Shown here: piece by piece, positions 12,001 to 20,700 of the stretch
Layout: the number at the start of each line of letters is the position of its first letter
Position numbering within the stretch: the stretch's first letter is position 1
The notes under the pieces: generated by a model
What the model was told of the DNA's origin: nothing
Databases searched by the model: none
Seen by the model: only the letters and a program-made list of their open reading frames with translations
Translations under genes and position numbers: made by a program
Assembly (NCBI RefSeq): GCF_901933205.1
Contig: NC_044596.1
Span: 4,032,001 to 4,096,000, forward strand
DNA: 64,000 nucleotides
Direction of reading: 5' to 3'
Source: Camarhynchus parvulus
Taxonomy: Eukaryota > Chordata > Aves > Passeriformes > Thraupidae

Positions 12001-15000
12001 GGCCGCTGGCGGACTGGCTGCAGAAACACAACCCTGAGGAGGATGAGTATGAGAAAGTGAGGAAGAATCCCCGTGCCTCGTGTCCCCCATTCCAGGGAGC
12101 GGCCCCTCGCTTCCCATCATATCCATCCTTTCTCCTTGTCCTTCCCTGCTCACAGGCTGTGGAAAACTTCATCTACTCCTGCGCCGGCTGCTGCGTGGCC
12201 ACCTACGTGCTGGGCATCTGCGACAGGCACAACGACAACATCATGCTCAAGACCACGGGCCACATGTTCCACATCGATTTCGGACGCTTCCTGGGCCACG
12301 CCCAGATGTTCGGCAACATCAAGAGGTGAGAGAGGCCCCTGGGACCTCCTGCACTCACCCCTGCTGAGGGGGAAGCTCCCTGTGTCCTGGTGGTGGGTGA
12401 CCTCTCCTTCTTCATGTCCTGGTGGTGGGTAACCTCTCCTTCATGTCCTGGTGGTGGGTGACCTCTCCTTCATGTCCTGGTGGTGGGTGACCTCTGCTTC
12501 TTCATATCCTTGTGGTGGGTGACCTCTCCTTCGTGTCCTGGTGGTGGGTGACCTCTCCCTATCATCCCAGTGGTGACCATAGTCACCTCCCCTTCTCCTT
12601 GTCCTGGTGGGACGTGACCTCCTTCTGTCCTTGTCCTGATGTTGGGTGACCTCTCCCTCTCCTCATCCTGGTGATCAGTGACCTTTCCCTCTCCTTGTCC
12701 TGGTGGGAGGTGACCTCTCCCTCTCCATGTCCTGGCAGTGGGTGACCTCTCTCTCTCCTCATCCCACCCCGCACCCCTGCTCACTTTGTCCCTCCTGTCC
12801 CCCGTGGCAGGGACCGTGCGCCGTTTGTCTTCACCTCGGACATGGCGTATGTCATCAACGGCGGTGACAAGCCCTCCAGCCGCTTCCACGACTTCGTGGA
12901 CCTGTGCTGCCAGGCCTACAACCTGATCCGCAAGCACACCCACCTCTTCCTCAACCTGCTGGGGCTGGTGAGAGCCGGGGGGCCACAAAATCCCCCTCAG
13001 CGCAGCACGGGGGTCCCTTTGTCCCCTGTCCTCAGCCCTGCCCTCCCTGCCAGATGCTGTCCTGCGGCATCCCCGAGCTCTCCGACCTGGAGGACCTCAA
13101 GTACGTCTACGATGCACTTAGACCACAGGACTCTGATGCTGATGCCACCACCTACTTCACCAGGTAGGGGACACCAGGGGTGGGTGACACAGCAGCGGCT
13201 GGCGGCTCCCTCGGACGGTGGTGTCACAGACATCTTTTATGGAAAACCCTTTCCTTAGGAGTTTTTCTCCTGAGAAGCTGAGAGGCCTCAGGACAAAATT
13301 CAAAAAATTATTATCTGCTGCTGTGGGATGCAACAGGTGCAGCTTTGATTGGTCTCATGTTGGTTGTTTCTAATTAATGGCCAATCACAGTCCAGCTGTC
13401 TCAGACTCTCTGAGAGTCAGGAGCTTTTGTTATTCATTCCATTTTTTTCCTTTGCTTGCAAGTCTTCTGATAAAATCCTTTCTTCTATTCTTTTAGTATA
13501 TATTTGATATTATACAAATATATATAACATAACATAACTATAATATAGTATAATACAATATAATATAATATAACATAATATAATATAACATAATATAACA
13601 TAATATAATATAATATAACATAATATAATATAATATAATATAATATAATATAATATAATATAATATAATATAATATAATATAATATAATATAATATAATA
13701 TAATATAATATAATATAATATAATATAATATAATATAATATAATAAAATATATATAGATCTAAAATATTTATGTATTATTGTATATAATATATATACATC
13801 TATAATATTTATATATTATTGTATATACTATATATAATATAGTATATTATATGTTGTTATGTATATAGTTTATTTTATTATGTATTATATATAGTATATA
13901 TAATATATATCATTACATAATATTATTAATATATATTTAAATATATATTCTATATTATATAAATATATAATATAAATATATTGTATTTTTAACATAACAT
14001 ATATAATAAAATAATAAATCAGCCTTCTGAAACATGGAGTCAGATCCTCGTCTCTTCCCTCTTCTTGGGACTTCTGTGAACACCTTCTGATGAAATCCTT
14101 TCTTCCATTCTTTTAGTATAAATTTTCTATTATATAAATATATTATATATTATATAATAGATATAAATATATTATATTTATATATGTTATATATTATATA
14201 ATATATAATACATATTATTATATATTCCTACATATAATATATATAATATATTTTATTATATATTAATAGTAATATATACCATATCTATCATTATATATTA
14301 TTATTAATATATTTTAAATATATAATATATATTCTATAAATATATAATATAAATATATTTTTAATACAATATATATAATAAAATAATAAATCAGCCTTCT
14401 GAAACACAGAGTCAGATCCTCATCTCTCCCCTCTTCCTGGGGCTCCTGTGCTCCCCGACCCCACGGTGGCACTGAGCGGGCGGTGGCCTCGTTGCAGGTT
14501 GATCGAGTCCAGCCTGGGCAGCGTGGCCACCAAGCTCAACTTCTTCATCCACAACCTGGCACAGATGAAGTTCACGGGCTCGGAGGCGCGGCCCACGCTG
14601 TCCTTCGCGCCCCGCACGCACACCCTCAAAACGTCCGGCCGGATCCGCGACGTCTTCCTCTGCCGCCACGAGAGGGTCTTCAACCCCAGCAAGGGCTACG
14701 TGAGTGGGGACAGCTGGGGACAGGCCCAGGCTGGGCTCGGGGTGCCCCAGCTCCCCCATGCCACGTCACGGCTCGTCCTCTTTGCAGACCTACGTGGTGA
14801 AGGTGCAGAGGGACAGCCCCGGCGAGGTCACCTTCGTGCAGCGCACCTTCGAGGAGTTCCAGGAGCTGCACAACAAACTGCGCCTCCTCTTCCCCTCCTC
14901 GCTGCTGCCCAGGTAGCCCTGAAGCCCCTCAGGACCTCCAGGGACTCCCCAAAACCCGCCGGGACCCCGCTGAGTGTCCGTCTGTCCCCGCAGCTTCCCC

Positions 15001-16083
15001 AGCAGGTTCGTCATCGGGCGCTCGCGGGGCGAGGCGGTGGCCGAGCGGCGCAAGGAGGAGCTCAACGGCTACATCTGGCACCTGATCCACGCTGCCCCCG
15101 AGGTGGCAGAGGTGGGGACACGGGGAGGGGGCTGCGGGGAGGTGGGCACAGCGCCAGGGCCACCAGCGAGGTGGGGAAACGCTTGGGGACAACGCGGCTT
15201 GTAGAGCATCGACATGTGCCCCATGTGGAGCATTGGTGCACGCCCCAGTTTTGAATGGTTGTTGTCACCGCTGTCACCACTAATGTCACCTCCTGACCCT
15301 GCAGTGTGACCTCATCTACACCTTCTTCCACCCCCTGCCCCGGGATGAGAAGGCGGCTGGAACCAACCTGACCCCAAAGCCGGCAGGTGGGGAAGGGGTG
15401 ATTTTTGGGGGGTGATTTTTGGGGGGTGATTTTGGGGCCTGATGGCAGGGGGTGACATCAGGGGTATCCCATCCCTCCTGTCCCCCTCTCCAGACGCCAC
15501 GTGGGCTCGATCCCTGGGCAAGGTCGGCGGCGAGGTGAAGCTCTCCATCTCCTACAAGAACAACAAGCTCTTCATCATGGTGATGCACATCCGAGGGCTG
15601 GTAGGACCCACGGCACCCACGGGAGCGGGGCCGGGGGGCTGTCCCCTCCCTGTGCTCACAGCATGTCCCCAATCTGCCCCACAGCCACCCCTGCAGGACG
15701 GCAACGACCCCGACCCCTACGTCAAGACCTACCTGCTGCCCGACCCCCAAAAAACCACCAAGAGGAAAACCAAAGTGGCCCGAAAAACCTGCAACCCCAC
15801 CTACAACGAGATGGTAGGAGGGGGACCGGCACGGATTTGGGGTGTCCCCAGGGGTGGCCGTGACTGAGGGTTTGTCCCCGTTGTGTCCCACAGCTGGTGT
15901 ACGACGGGATTCCCCCGGGGGGACCTGGAGCAGCGGGAGCTGCGGCTGAGCGTGCTGAGCGAGGAAGGATTTTGGGAGAACATCCTGCTGGGGGAGGTGG
16001 GGATTCGCCTCCGCGACCTGGACCTGGCCCAGGAGAAGATGGGCTGGTTCGCCCTGGGCTCCCGCGGCCACGGCACCCTCTGA
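1..16083 (+). CDS. PIK3C2B: PIK3C2B, phosphatidylinositol 3-kinase C2-beta, 3' part (25 coding exons)
   Basis: Class II PI 3-kinase that makes PI(3)P and PI(3,4)P2 on endocytic and plasma membranes. The gene is cut by the window start. Coding exons: 1-69, 1237-1270, 2329-2524, 4839-4961, 6233-6400, 6945-7056, 7129-7271, 8457-8645, 9655-9748, 9826-9920, 10117-10297, 10826-10933, 11025-11117, 11595-11724, 11920-12056, 12156-12325, 12811-12967, 13054-13163, 14498-14699, 14788-14912, 14994-15111, 15305-15386, 15494-15600, 15685-15813 and 15894-16083. Each is bounded by AG and GT, and consecutive phases match. The joined product (about 1,086 residues once the last-exon frame is followed) matches the human C-terminal two thirds: PI3K C2, helical, kinase, PX and C2 domains. 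The kinase shows DRHNDNI (12222 on) and DFG (12276-12284). The one lesion is an extra G at 15917-15922. The upstream RBD and N-terminal exons lie outside the window. The next gene, PPP1R15B, starts about 1 kb downstream. Confidence 0.96.
95..950. repeat. Dispersed LTR-like repeat, two adjacent copies, in a PIK3C2B intron
   Basis: The block GGTTCTGCTC...GAAATGG followed by ACCCCCTCCCTCC and TTATAATTTTGAAATTAA occurs at about 104/470 and again at 600/648. A third copy lies at 2700-2885. In the first copy about 320 bp of AT-rich sequence separates the two parts. It resembles passerine LTR retrotransposon termini in reverse orientation. I could not identify intact LTR ends, coding sequence or target-site duplications. 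Confidence 0.5.
1065..1236 (+). repeat. T-rich low-complexity tract ending in an acceptor
   Basis: A T-rich array of units like GGTTTCTC followed by runs of T extends to the CAG that precedes the 34-nt exon. It reads as a very long polypyrimidine tract, with three or four T runs of 9 to 14 bases. Confidence 0.75.
1237..1270 (+). other. PIK3C2B: PIK3C2B 34-nt coding microexon
   Basis: This exon encodes [11 protein letters not shown] plus one base. It sits behind an acceptor at 1236 and is followed by a weak-looking donor, GTATTT. It matches the human segment DPSVLAVRENR, so it is a real exon. The 150 bases upstream are almost pure T with scattered G and C, which makes an unusually long polypyrimidine tract. 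Skipping 34 nt would shift the frame. Confidence 0.88.
1500..2320. repeat. Minisatellite, unit about 30-35 bp (GGATCCCTG/TTTCCCTGAGGGA)
   Basis: Tandem units such as TTTCCCTGAGGGACTGA followed by GGATCCCTGTCC repeat up to the branch region of the exon at 2329. Clean copies lie between 1960 and 2300; older ones near 1560-1760 are diverged. The units contain a GGATCC palindrome and a CCCTGAGGG near-palindrome. Confidence 0.85.
2525..2690 (+). repeat. PIK3C2B: 51-bp tandem copies of the PIK3C2B exon end plus splice donor
   Basis: The last coding bases of the exon ending at 2524 (CACCTGGGCCGCCAG) and its donor GTAAGG are repeated three times downstream. GT dinucleotides fall at 2525, 2576, 2627 and 2678, exactly 51 bp apart. 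The copies lack the internal 20-bp stretch around GTCTACGCCACGCACCG. Extending the exon past the first donor reads AGG TAA, an immediate stop. Confidence 0.9.
2695..2890. repeat. LTR-like dispersed repeat, third copy
   Basis: This is the same family as at 95-950: AAGGAAGGCAGGAGCCTCCC, then CCCTCTCTCTGAATTATTAT, then GGAATAGAAGTTCCTTATTA. It sits directly upstream of a minisatellite. Confidence 0.5.
2915..3575. repeat. Minisatellite, unit about 44-47 bp
   Basis: About 14 copies of a unit containing CTGGCACTGGGACACCCC, AAAATCCCAGCACATTCC and TGGGAATT. Variants swap in AGCGTGTTCCCGGGATCA. It is open in several frames on both strands only because of the repeat. Confidence 0.93.
3576..4065. other. 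CpG-rich intronic block, no gene seen
   Basis: CpG-dense sequence inside the intron between the exons at 2524 and 4839. It has short duplications such as GCCCGGATTGTCGC twice near 3895-3930 and TCTGTCCC(C/T)GT repeats near 4020. I see no homologous coding sequence or convincing exon. Confidence 0.6.
4066..4815 (+). repeat. Minisatellite of pseudo-exon units
   Basis: About 12 diverged copies of AGGATTTAGGGGTTCTG with the end GATGATCCAG or GGTGGCCTGG, followed by GTAAAGCCCCAC or GTTTTCCCATCC. Many units run pyrimidine tract, CAG, 27-29 nt, then a good donor (for example CAG at 4668 and GTAAGG from 4692). The array ends just before the real acceptor at 4838. Confidence 0.88.
4963..5690. other. 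Intron of PIK3C2B, GC-rich, no gene seen
   Basis: Unique-looking GC-rich intron with a short T/G homopolymer stretch near 5045-5070 and small direct repeats (GGGATCCTTCCCC twice near 5294, GGGACTTCCAGG near 5560-5610). The open frames here have no recognisable protein. Confidence 0.6.
5690..6215. repeat. Minisatellite, 20-bp unit
   Basis: About 26 copies of a unit like CCCTGAGCCCATCCCTGGCA fill the intron up to the acceptor at 6232. The long minus-strand open frame made of [14 protein letters not shown] repeats is produced by this array and is not a gene. Confidence 0.95.
6415..6885. repeat. Minisatellite, GGGGTCCCCA units of about 18-36 bp
   Basis: Tandem GGGGTCCCCAGTGCCATG and GGGGTCCCCAAAACC units are mixed with a longer module around GGGCTGGCATCCCTG and CACAGGAGGGTCCCC. 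It fills the intron between the exons at 6400 and 6945. Confidence 0.9.
7335..7390. repeat. Short direct repeat GGCTGGGGATTTTGG, four copies
   Basis: Three adjacent copies plus one partial copy of a 17-bp unit occur near 7342-7392 in the intron after exon 7. Confidence 0.85.
7780..8400. repeat. Minisatellite, unit about 42 bp
   Basis: About 13 copies of TCACAGGGATGCCACCTCC plus CCAACCTCCCACGTGTTTTG, with variable length (an older variant has a CCCATTCTCTCCATGCACAG segment). The array ends 55 bp before the acceptor at 8456. Confidence 0.93.
8695..9584. mobile_element. LTR-like interspersed insertion in a PIK3C2B intron
   Basis: About 890 bp of low-GC, non-tandem sequence, unlike the neighbouring intron DNA. 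It begins TGTCACGATCCGTC and ends near GACGATCGTGAGGCA, so the ends carry an imperfect inverted repeat around TCACGATC and the TG...CA of an LTR. It contains a purine-rich GAGAGA tract near 8860-8885. I see no coding capacity and no clear target-site duplication. The class is inferred from appearance only. Confidence 0.5.
10385..10815. repeat. CCCAT/ATCCC pentanucleotide-derived array
   Basis: Repeats of CATCCCATCCC and CCATTCCATT, with higher-order blocks CCCATTCCCATGGATC. It spans most of the intron between the exons at 10297 and 10826. Confidence 0.93.
11160..11590. repeat. Minisatellite, unit about 18-21 bp (GGTTCTCCCCTGGCCCTGAT)
   Basis: Roughly 20 variable copies fill the intron between the exons at 11117 and 11595. 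Units mix GGTTCTCCCCTGGCCCTGAT with GGCTCTGGTGGCTCTGATG. Confidence 0.92.
12360..12765. repeat. Minisatellite, unit about 30 bp (GTCCTGGTGGTGGGTGACC)
   Basis: About 12 copies of GTCCTGGTGGTGGGTGACC followed by TCTCCTTC fill the intron between the exons at 12325 and 12811. Confidence 0.93.
13222..14445 (+). mobile_element. Passerine-type LTR with internal duplication and AT expansion
   Basis: Starts TGTCACAGACATCTTTTATG at 13222. It contains the CTGAGAGGCCTCAGGA and GGCCAATCACAGTC blocks (a CCAAT-type promoter region) and ends in AATAAATCAGCCTTCTGAAA plus GAGTCAGATCCTC. I recognise the sequence as a common songbird solo LTR, exact family name not assigned. The TTTCTTC(T/C)ATTCTTTTAGTATA segment and the AATAAATCAGCC segment each occur twice (13470 and 14095; 14017 and 14387), so the 3' half is duplicated. 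The expected terminal bases are not seen at 14445. Confidence 0.75.
13495..14400. repeat. AT-only low-complexity region with (TAATA)n array
   Basis: A near-perfect TAATA pentanucleotide array at about 13545-13745 is followed by degenerate ATATATT sequence. It is almost 100% A+T inside a GC-rich locus and lies within the LTR. Confidence 0.95.
14637..15349 (+). other. PIK3C2B: PX domain of PIK3C2B (exons 19-22)
   Basis: The phosphoinositide-binding PX domain begins near [14 protein letters not shown] and continues through [38 protein letters not shown] and [12 protein letters not shown] to [16 protein letters not shown]. The conserved RTFEEF and basic [11 protein letters not shown] motifs are intact, which argues for lipid binding as in the human enzyme. 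Confidence 0.92.
15523..16083 (+). other. PIK3C2B: C-terminal C2 domain of PIK3C2B, with a frame break in the last exon
   Basis: [38 protein letters not shown] and [10 protein letters not shown] read cleanly in three exons. The last exon opens LVYDGIPP and then needs a +1 shift at the C5G6 run (15912-15922) to reach [19 protein letters not shown] and end in GSRGHGTL before the TGA at 16081-16083. The shifted half keeps strong homology to human, so the lesion is either a single-base sequencing error or very recent. Confidence 0.9.
15917..15922 (+). other. PIK3C2B: One extra G (frameshift) in the last PIK3C2B exon
   Basis: Homology calls for ATT CCC CCG GGG GAC, which has five G; six are present. 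Without correction the reading frame runs on to a stop near 16214 with an unrelated tail and loses the second half of the C2 domain. See the finding on this position. Confidence 0.85.
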
Positions 16084-16560
16084 GTGCCCCGGGGGTGTCC
16101 CCAAAAGTGGCTTCTTTTTTTAAGTTTACCTTGTGTCAAGGGAGCAACGCGGGGAGGGCGGGGCGCGGGGCGGTTCGTGGGGTTATTTCTTCCTTTGGGA
16201 TATCCGTATTTTAATTTTTTTTAATAACGAGTAGCGTGAGCACCGGGGCGGAGGGGACGGGGAGGTGGCACGGGGAGGGTGGGGGGGTGTGTGGACCCCT
16301 CCCCACCCCAGGAACTGGGCAATTCCCACCGCGGGGAATTCGCTCCCAAAGGAGAGCGGCGTGGCGAGTTGCCTGTCCCGTTGCTGTCCCCTTGCGCTGG
16401 GGACATCTGTGTCCTTCCCGCCTGCCACCCGGCCCCGGGTGCGGGCTTGGTGCCTGTGGTGCTTTGTTTACAGCGACAGCTCCGTAAACGGACGAAATGT
16501 TTCTCAGGATCGAGAATAATTAACTTTAACCTTTATATTAAAAGTTTTAAATATTGGATC
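16084..16560 (+). other. PIK3C2B: PIK3C2B 3'UTR and probable polyadenylation signal
   Basis: The non-coding sequence after the stop is GC-rich, then turns AT-rich near 16500. A canonical-variant ATTAAA lies at 16537-16542, where the coding strand becomes A/T-rich. This gives a 3'UTR of about 470 nt. No other AATAAA-like hexamer fits better before the PPP1R15B promoter. Confidence 0.55.
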
Positions 16561-16869
16561 TGGTGGCTGTTGGGGTGTGGGAGAGGGGTCTGGGTTCTCG
16601 AGGGTGGGGGAGTTGGGAATCTCCTGCCTTGGGACCCTCCAGTGTTGGGACTCTCCTGCTTGGAACACGAGAATGGGGTCAAAAAAGGGGGTGAAAGGCA
16701 GGGTGGCACATCTGCCCTTCTGCCTGCACATCTGGGCACACATCTGTCCGCACCTCTGCCCACTGCACCCTGCAGAACGCCGAGCCCTGGGGGTCTGGGG
16801 TCTGCCTCCCTCAACCCCCAGCATCGTCCAGCTCCTCTCCCAGTGCGCCCCTCACCCAGCGCTGTCCCT

Positions 16870-17300
16870 GGGGCTCACAAAGTGTCCCCAGAGTGTCCCC
16901 AAATTGTCCCCAAGGTGTCCCCTGACCAGCCCCGGGTGGGCTCGGGGTCCCCCCAGACCCCGCCGCGCCGCCAGGGGGCGCTGCCGTGCGCCGCGCGCCG
17001 GCTGATGCAATCCCCGCGGGGCGTGGCCACACTGGGGAGTGGGCGTGTCATAGCCGACACCGCCCAATGGGAGGTGGTGACGCAAGAGGGCGGGGCAGAG
17101 AAGGTGACGCCCCGCCCCTCCCTCTGGGGGCGGGAAGCGCTGAGGCGGCGGTGCCGCCATTTTGTGCTGAAGCTGCCTCAGGATGGAGTCGAAACCCGAA
17201 CCGGAGCTGCCCGCCGCCCCCCGAGCCTTTAGACTCACCCCCCGCCACGGAGCGCCGCTCCACACACCCCTCCGCACCGCTGGCAGCGCTGAACGGCCTC
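16870..17300 (+). promoter_or_regulatory. PPP1R15B: PPP1R15B CpG-rich promoter and 5'UTR
   Basis: CpG density rises sharply here. CCAAT lies at 17064, a CRE/C-EBP-like TGACGCAAG at 17078, GC boxes at about 17089 and 17110, and a YY1-type GCCGCCATTTTG at 17153-17164. YY1 elements of this type usually lie just downstream of the start site, so transcription probably begins near 17145-17160. No TATA box is seen. The site identities are motif-based inferences. Confidence 0.65.
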
Positions 17301-17773
17301 ATGGAGCACAGCGGACGCGAACGCGCCGGCCCCGGCTTGGGATGGGCCCGACTGGGCCTGGCCGGGGCCTGGCCGAAGCTGGCGGCGCCCAGCGCGGCGC
17401 CCGCCGGCGGCTCGTCCCAGGCGAGCCCGCCCTTCTCGTGGCTGCGCGTGGTGTCGCAGCTGCTGTCGCCGCTACCCGCCCTCCTGCAGCGGCTGCTGCC
17501 CGGCGCCGCGCTGAGCTCCGCGCTGTGCCCCGCCAAGGCACCGCCGCCGCTGGTGCTGCTGCCCAAGGCGGACGCCTCGCTGGACTGGACCGAGGAGAAG
17601 CTCCCGGAGAAGCGGCCGGAGGGCGGCCCGGAGCCGCCGGCGGGGCTGTGGGGAGCAGGGCTGGTGAGGAACAGCCTGGGAGCCCTGCCCATGGATTGGT
17701 ACGTGCTGGGCTTGGAGCAGGGCAAGAACCACCTGCCGCAGCCCCTGCGAGCCGAGGGCTTGCCCGAGGTTGA
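17183..17773 (+). other. Upstream ORF overlapping the PPP1R15B start codon
   Basis: The first ATG downstream of the predicted start region has A at -3 and G at +4. It opens 196 codons in a different frame from the main ORF and continues 470 nt into the main CDS. The main ATG at 17301 has C at -3 and G at +4. PPP1R15B mRNA in mammals is known to carry uORF control that keeps it translated under eIF2-alpha phosphorylation, so a regulatory role is plausible. Confidence 0.55.
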
Positions 17774-20700
17774 ATTCCTGCGCAGCAAGCGCCTGGCGTT
17801 CCTCCAGCGCTGGCACCTGCCCGTGCCCGACCCTGACCACGGCTACCACAGCCTGGAGGAGGAGCAGCAGCAGCAGCACAGGGGTGTCTGCCGGGAAACT
17901 GGGGAGCAGCGCGGCACTAGCGGGGATTTAGAGCAGCCCGAGGATGCGGGGGGACAGCCCGCAGGTGTCCCCGAGGAGCCGCTCCGGGGCGCGGCTGAAG
18001 AGGAACGTGAGGACTCGGAAACAGAGCAAGACTTCCCGATTTCCACCAGACCTGCCTGTGCGAATAAATTAATCGATTATATCATCGGGGGAGTATTCAG
18101 CGGGGAGGAGAGTGAGGGTGAGGAAGACTGGGATGATGGTGATGATGATGAAGATGATGATGACGGGTTTGACAGCGAAGAGCTGCCCTCGGACTCAGAC
18201 GCCGGCAGCCAGGACGGGGAGAGGCTTCATCTGTGGAATTCCTTCTATAGCTTGGATCCCTACAACCCTCAGAACTTCACAGCCACCATCCAGACGTCTT
18301 CCAGCGAGCCGGGAAAGGGAATGTCGGACATGGAAGAGGAGGAGGAGGAGGAAGAAGACTCGTGGGCAGAGTCCTCCGAGGGCTCGCCTAGTTCCGAGGA
18401 GGACGAGTGGGACTGTGACAGCGTGGATGAGGCGGAGAGCTTGAAGCTTTGGAACTCGTTCTGTAGCTCGGACGATCCCTACAACCCTTTAAATTTCACG
18501 GCGGCCTTTCAGACAGCGGAGAAAAAAGGGACGCCGGGTTTGCAAGGGGCAGAGAGGGCGAGTTCTGCCACCTCGGAGCATTTCTCCGTGTGTAGGGTAC
18601 AGCTGGAAAAACACAACCGCGGCAGCGCTGAACTGGGGCAGAGCAGGGAGAAAAGTGCGAGTTCCAAGCGGAAAAAGGTACAGATCTTATTAATATTTTT
18701 GTGTTTTGGGATTGTTGAGGAAAAAAACCAGGCACACTGCGCCAAGTGGGGGTGAGGTCAGCGTTCCATATGTGCTGATAATTTCCCTGGAATGCTGCGC
18801 CTCATCCTTGGCACGTGATGGGAGATTCTGAAACTCATTCTGAGAGTCGCTGACAAGAATTTTTTTTTCCTCTAGACTCAAAGTTCTCTTTCCGTTTTCC
18901 GTTTTGAGTTGTAAATTTCCCTTCTGTTTCTCTTGTGGTTTCGACGTCACAGAAACTCCAGGCCTGGGGTGGAAATTTTTCCCTGAAAAACTCCAGAGCT
19001 GGGAGGAGTTTCCCTGAGAAGCGCCAGTTTCTGTTAAAAGGAAGTTACTTAGGACTTGAAACCGAAAGAATTTTTAGGATTTTTTTTATAACCCAGGTTG
19101 GCTTGTTCAGTGCTCTGGAGTAAATTGAGGTTCCCATATAAATTATCCCAATATTCCCATTTCCGTTTAAGATATTATTAAATGTTATAGTGTAATATTA
19201 TTTACAAATATAATATTTCTATAATATTTTTGGGATAGCTATTTATGGGATAGCTATTTATAGGTTTGCTATTTATGGGATAGTTATTTATAGGATAGTT
19301 ATTTATAAGAGAGATGTAATCAAAAACTGGACTTTTGAGCCCAAACAGAGTAATTTGGTTTTTTTAAGTAATTTGGGCACTATTAATAATAATAATGCCT
19401 GTGCTGGGATGCAGATAAACAGAAATTTATCCTAAATTTTGTGGTGCTGCAGATGTTCAAGGTGGATACCTCAAACATCTGGATGAGGAATAACTTGAAT
19501 ACCAAATCCTTGGGCAATCCAGTGGTGGAACAAACCATTCAAATAGCAAATATTTATAATTATTTCATATTTTTTCCAGCACATACATCTATTTTCTCCC
19601 TTAATTTCGATTACTAATGAATTTCGAGCCGTCCCAAGTGGCAGGGCTGCGATTGCAAAGGGAATTTTTGGCTCGGGTGCTGTCGGGGCTGTGGTGAAAG
19701 AGGGGATGAGGTGGCTGCAATACCCCAAATGATGTCAGAGCCCCGGGAATTGTGGCTCCGACTGATGTAAAAAAGCTGCAAGGTGCGGACGGGCTGATGT
19801 AACAGCTCCTAAAGCAGCTGCTGCAGAGGCCGGGCACATTCCTGAGGTTTCCCGAGGATTTTTGGGATTATTCAGCCAGCTCAAGGCCTGCTGGAATCCT
19901 GCAGGGTGTTGTTCCCAAAGCCATAAAATCTGGGAGTGTTGGTGGCACTTTGGGCTCAGCCGTGTGAGGGCACGTGGCACTTTGCTGGCCCTGCTCCCAG
20001 GGATTTTTGGGATCAGGGAATTCCTTGATCCTCACCTGCTGATTTTTGGAGTCACCTCTTCATCCTCTCCTTGCACAAAACACCCCCTGGGACACTGGGA
20101 AATGTCCCTCATGGAATGGGATGCCCCAAACTCTTCTGGAATTGCAGATTTTCCTGTTTGGAAGCTCCTTGCAGCACCAACACCCTCTTCGTTGTGCTGA
20201 TAAATCCCAAGAATGGAGCAGCATTTTTTTTTTAACCTTTCCATGTTTTTTCCTGCTTCCAGGAATATTTGTCCTGTAGCAGAATTGGTTTTGAGGAATC
20301 AATCCTGATTTTTGAGGTGCTGACAGTTCAGTTTGTGCCTTTTTATAGCTGAATGCCAAATAAAGTCAAATAGTCCAGCAGGAACCTAAAATAAACTGAG
20401 TTTAACTCAGACTTAAATCCTTACTATGATCTTAGTCTAAACCCTGCCAAGTGCAGATCCCGAGCCTATAAATTCCTTTATTTACTTAAAATAGCTGCTA
20501 AAAGGAGTTAAAAGTGACAGTTTGGTGTGTATATTTTTAATTTCAGTACATAAACTCCACCCCCTAGAATTCCAAGAGAGATTGTGACAGTTTTGGTGTG
20601 TATATTTTTAATTTCATTACGTGAACTCCACCCCCTAGAATTCCAAGAGGGATTGTGAATTTTGTGTGTATATTTTTTAATTTCCTCACATAAATTCCAC

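Larger units (their letters stand above)
10922..14525 (+). other. PIK3C2B: PI3K catalytic (kinase) domain of PIK3C2B (exons 12-19)
   Basis: The N-lobe runs through [19 protein letters not shown]; the lysine of VIFK is the expected ATP-contacting residue. The catalytic loop is [11 protein letters not shown] (12213-12245) and DFG is at 12276-12284. The activation loop [20 protein letters not shown] spans the exon junction 12325/12811 and has the class II pattern. All catalytic residues are present, so the enzyme should be active. Confidence 0.93.

Noticed and set aside
17183..17773. Possibility that the 196-codon frame is the true PPP1R15B N-terminus with a frameshift
   Set aside because: The frame starting at 17301 matches the human N-terminus and membrane segment without a break, while the MESKPEPEL frame has no homology I know.
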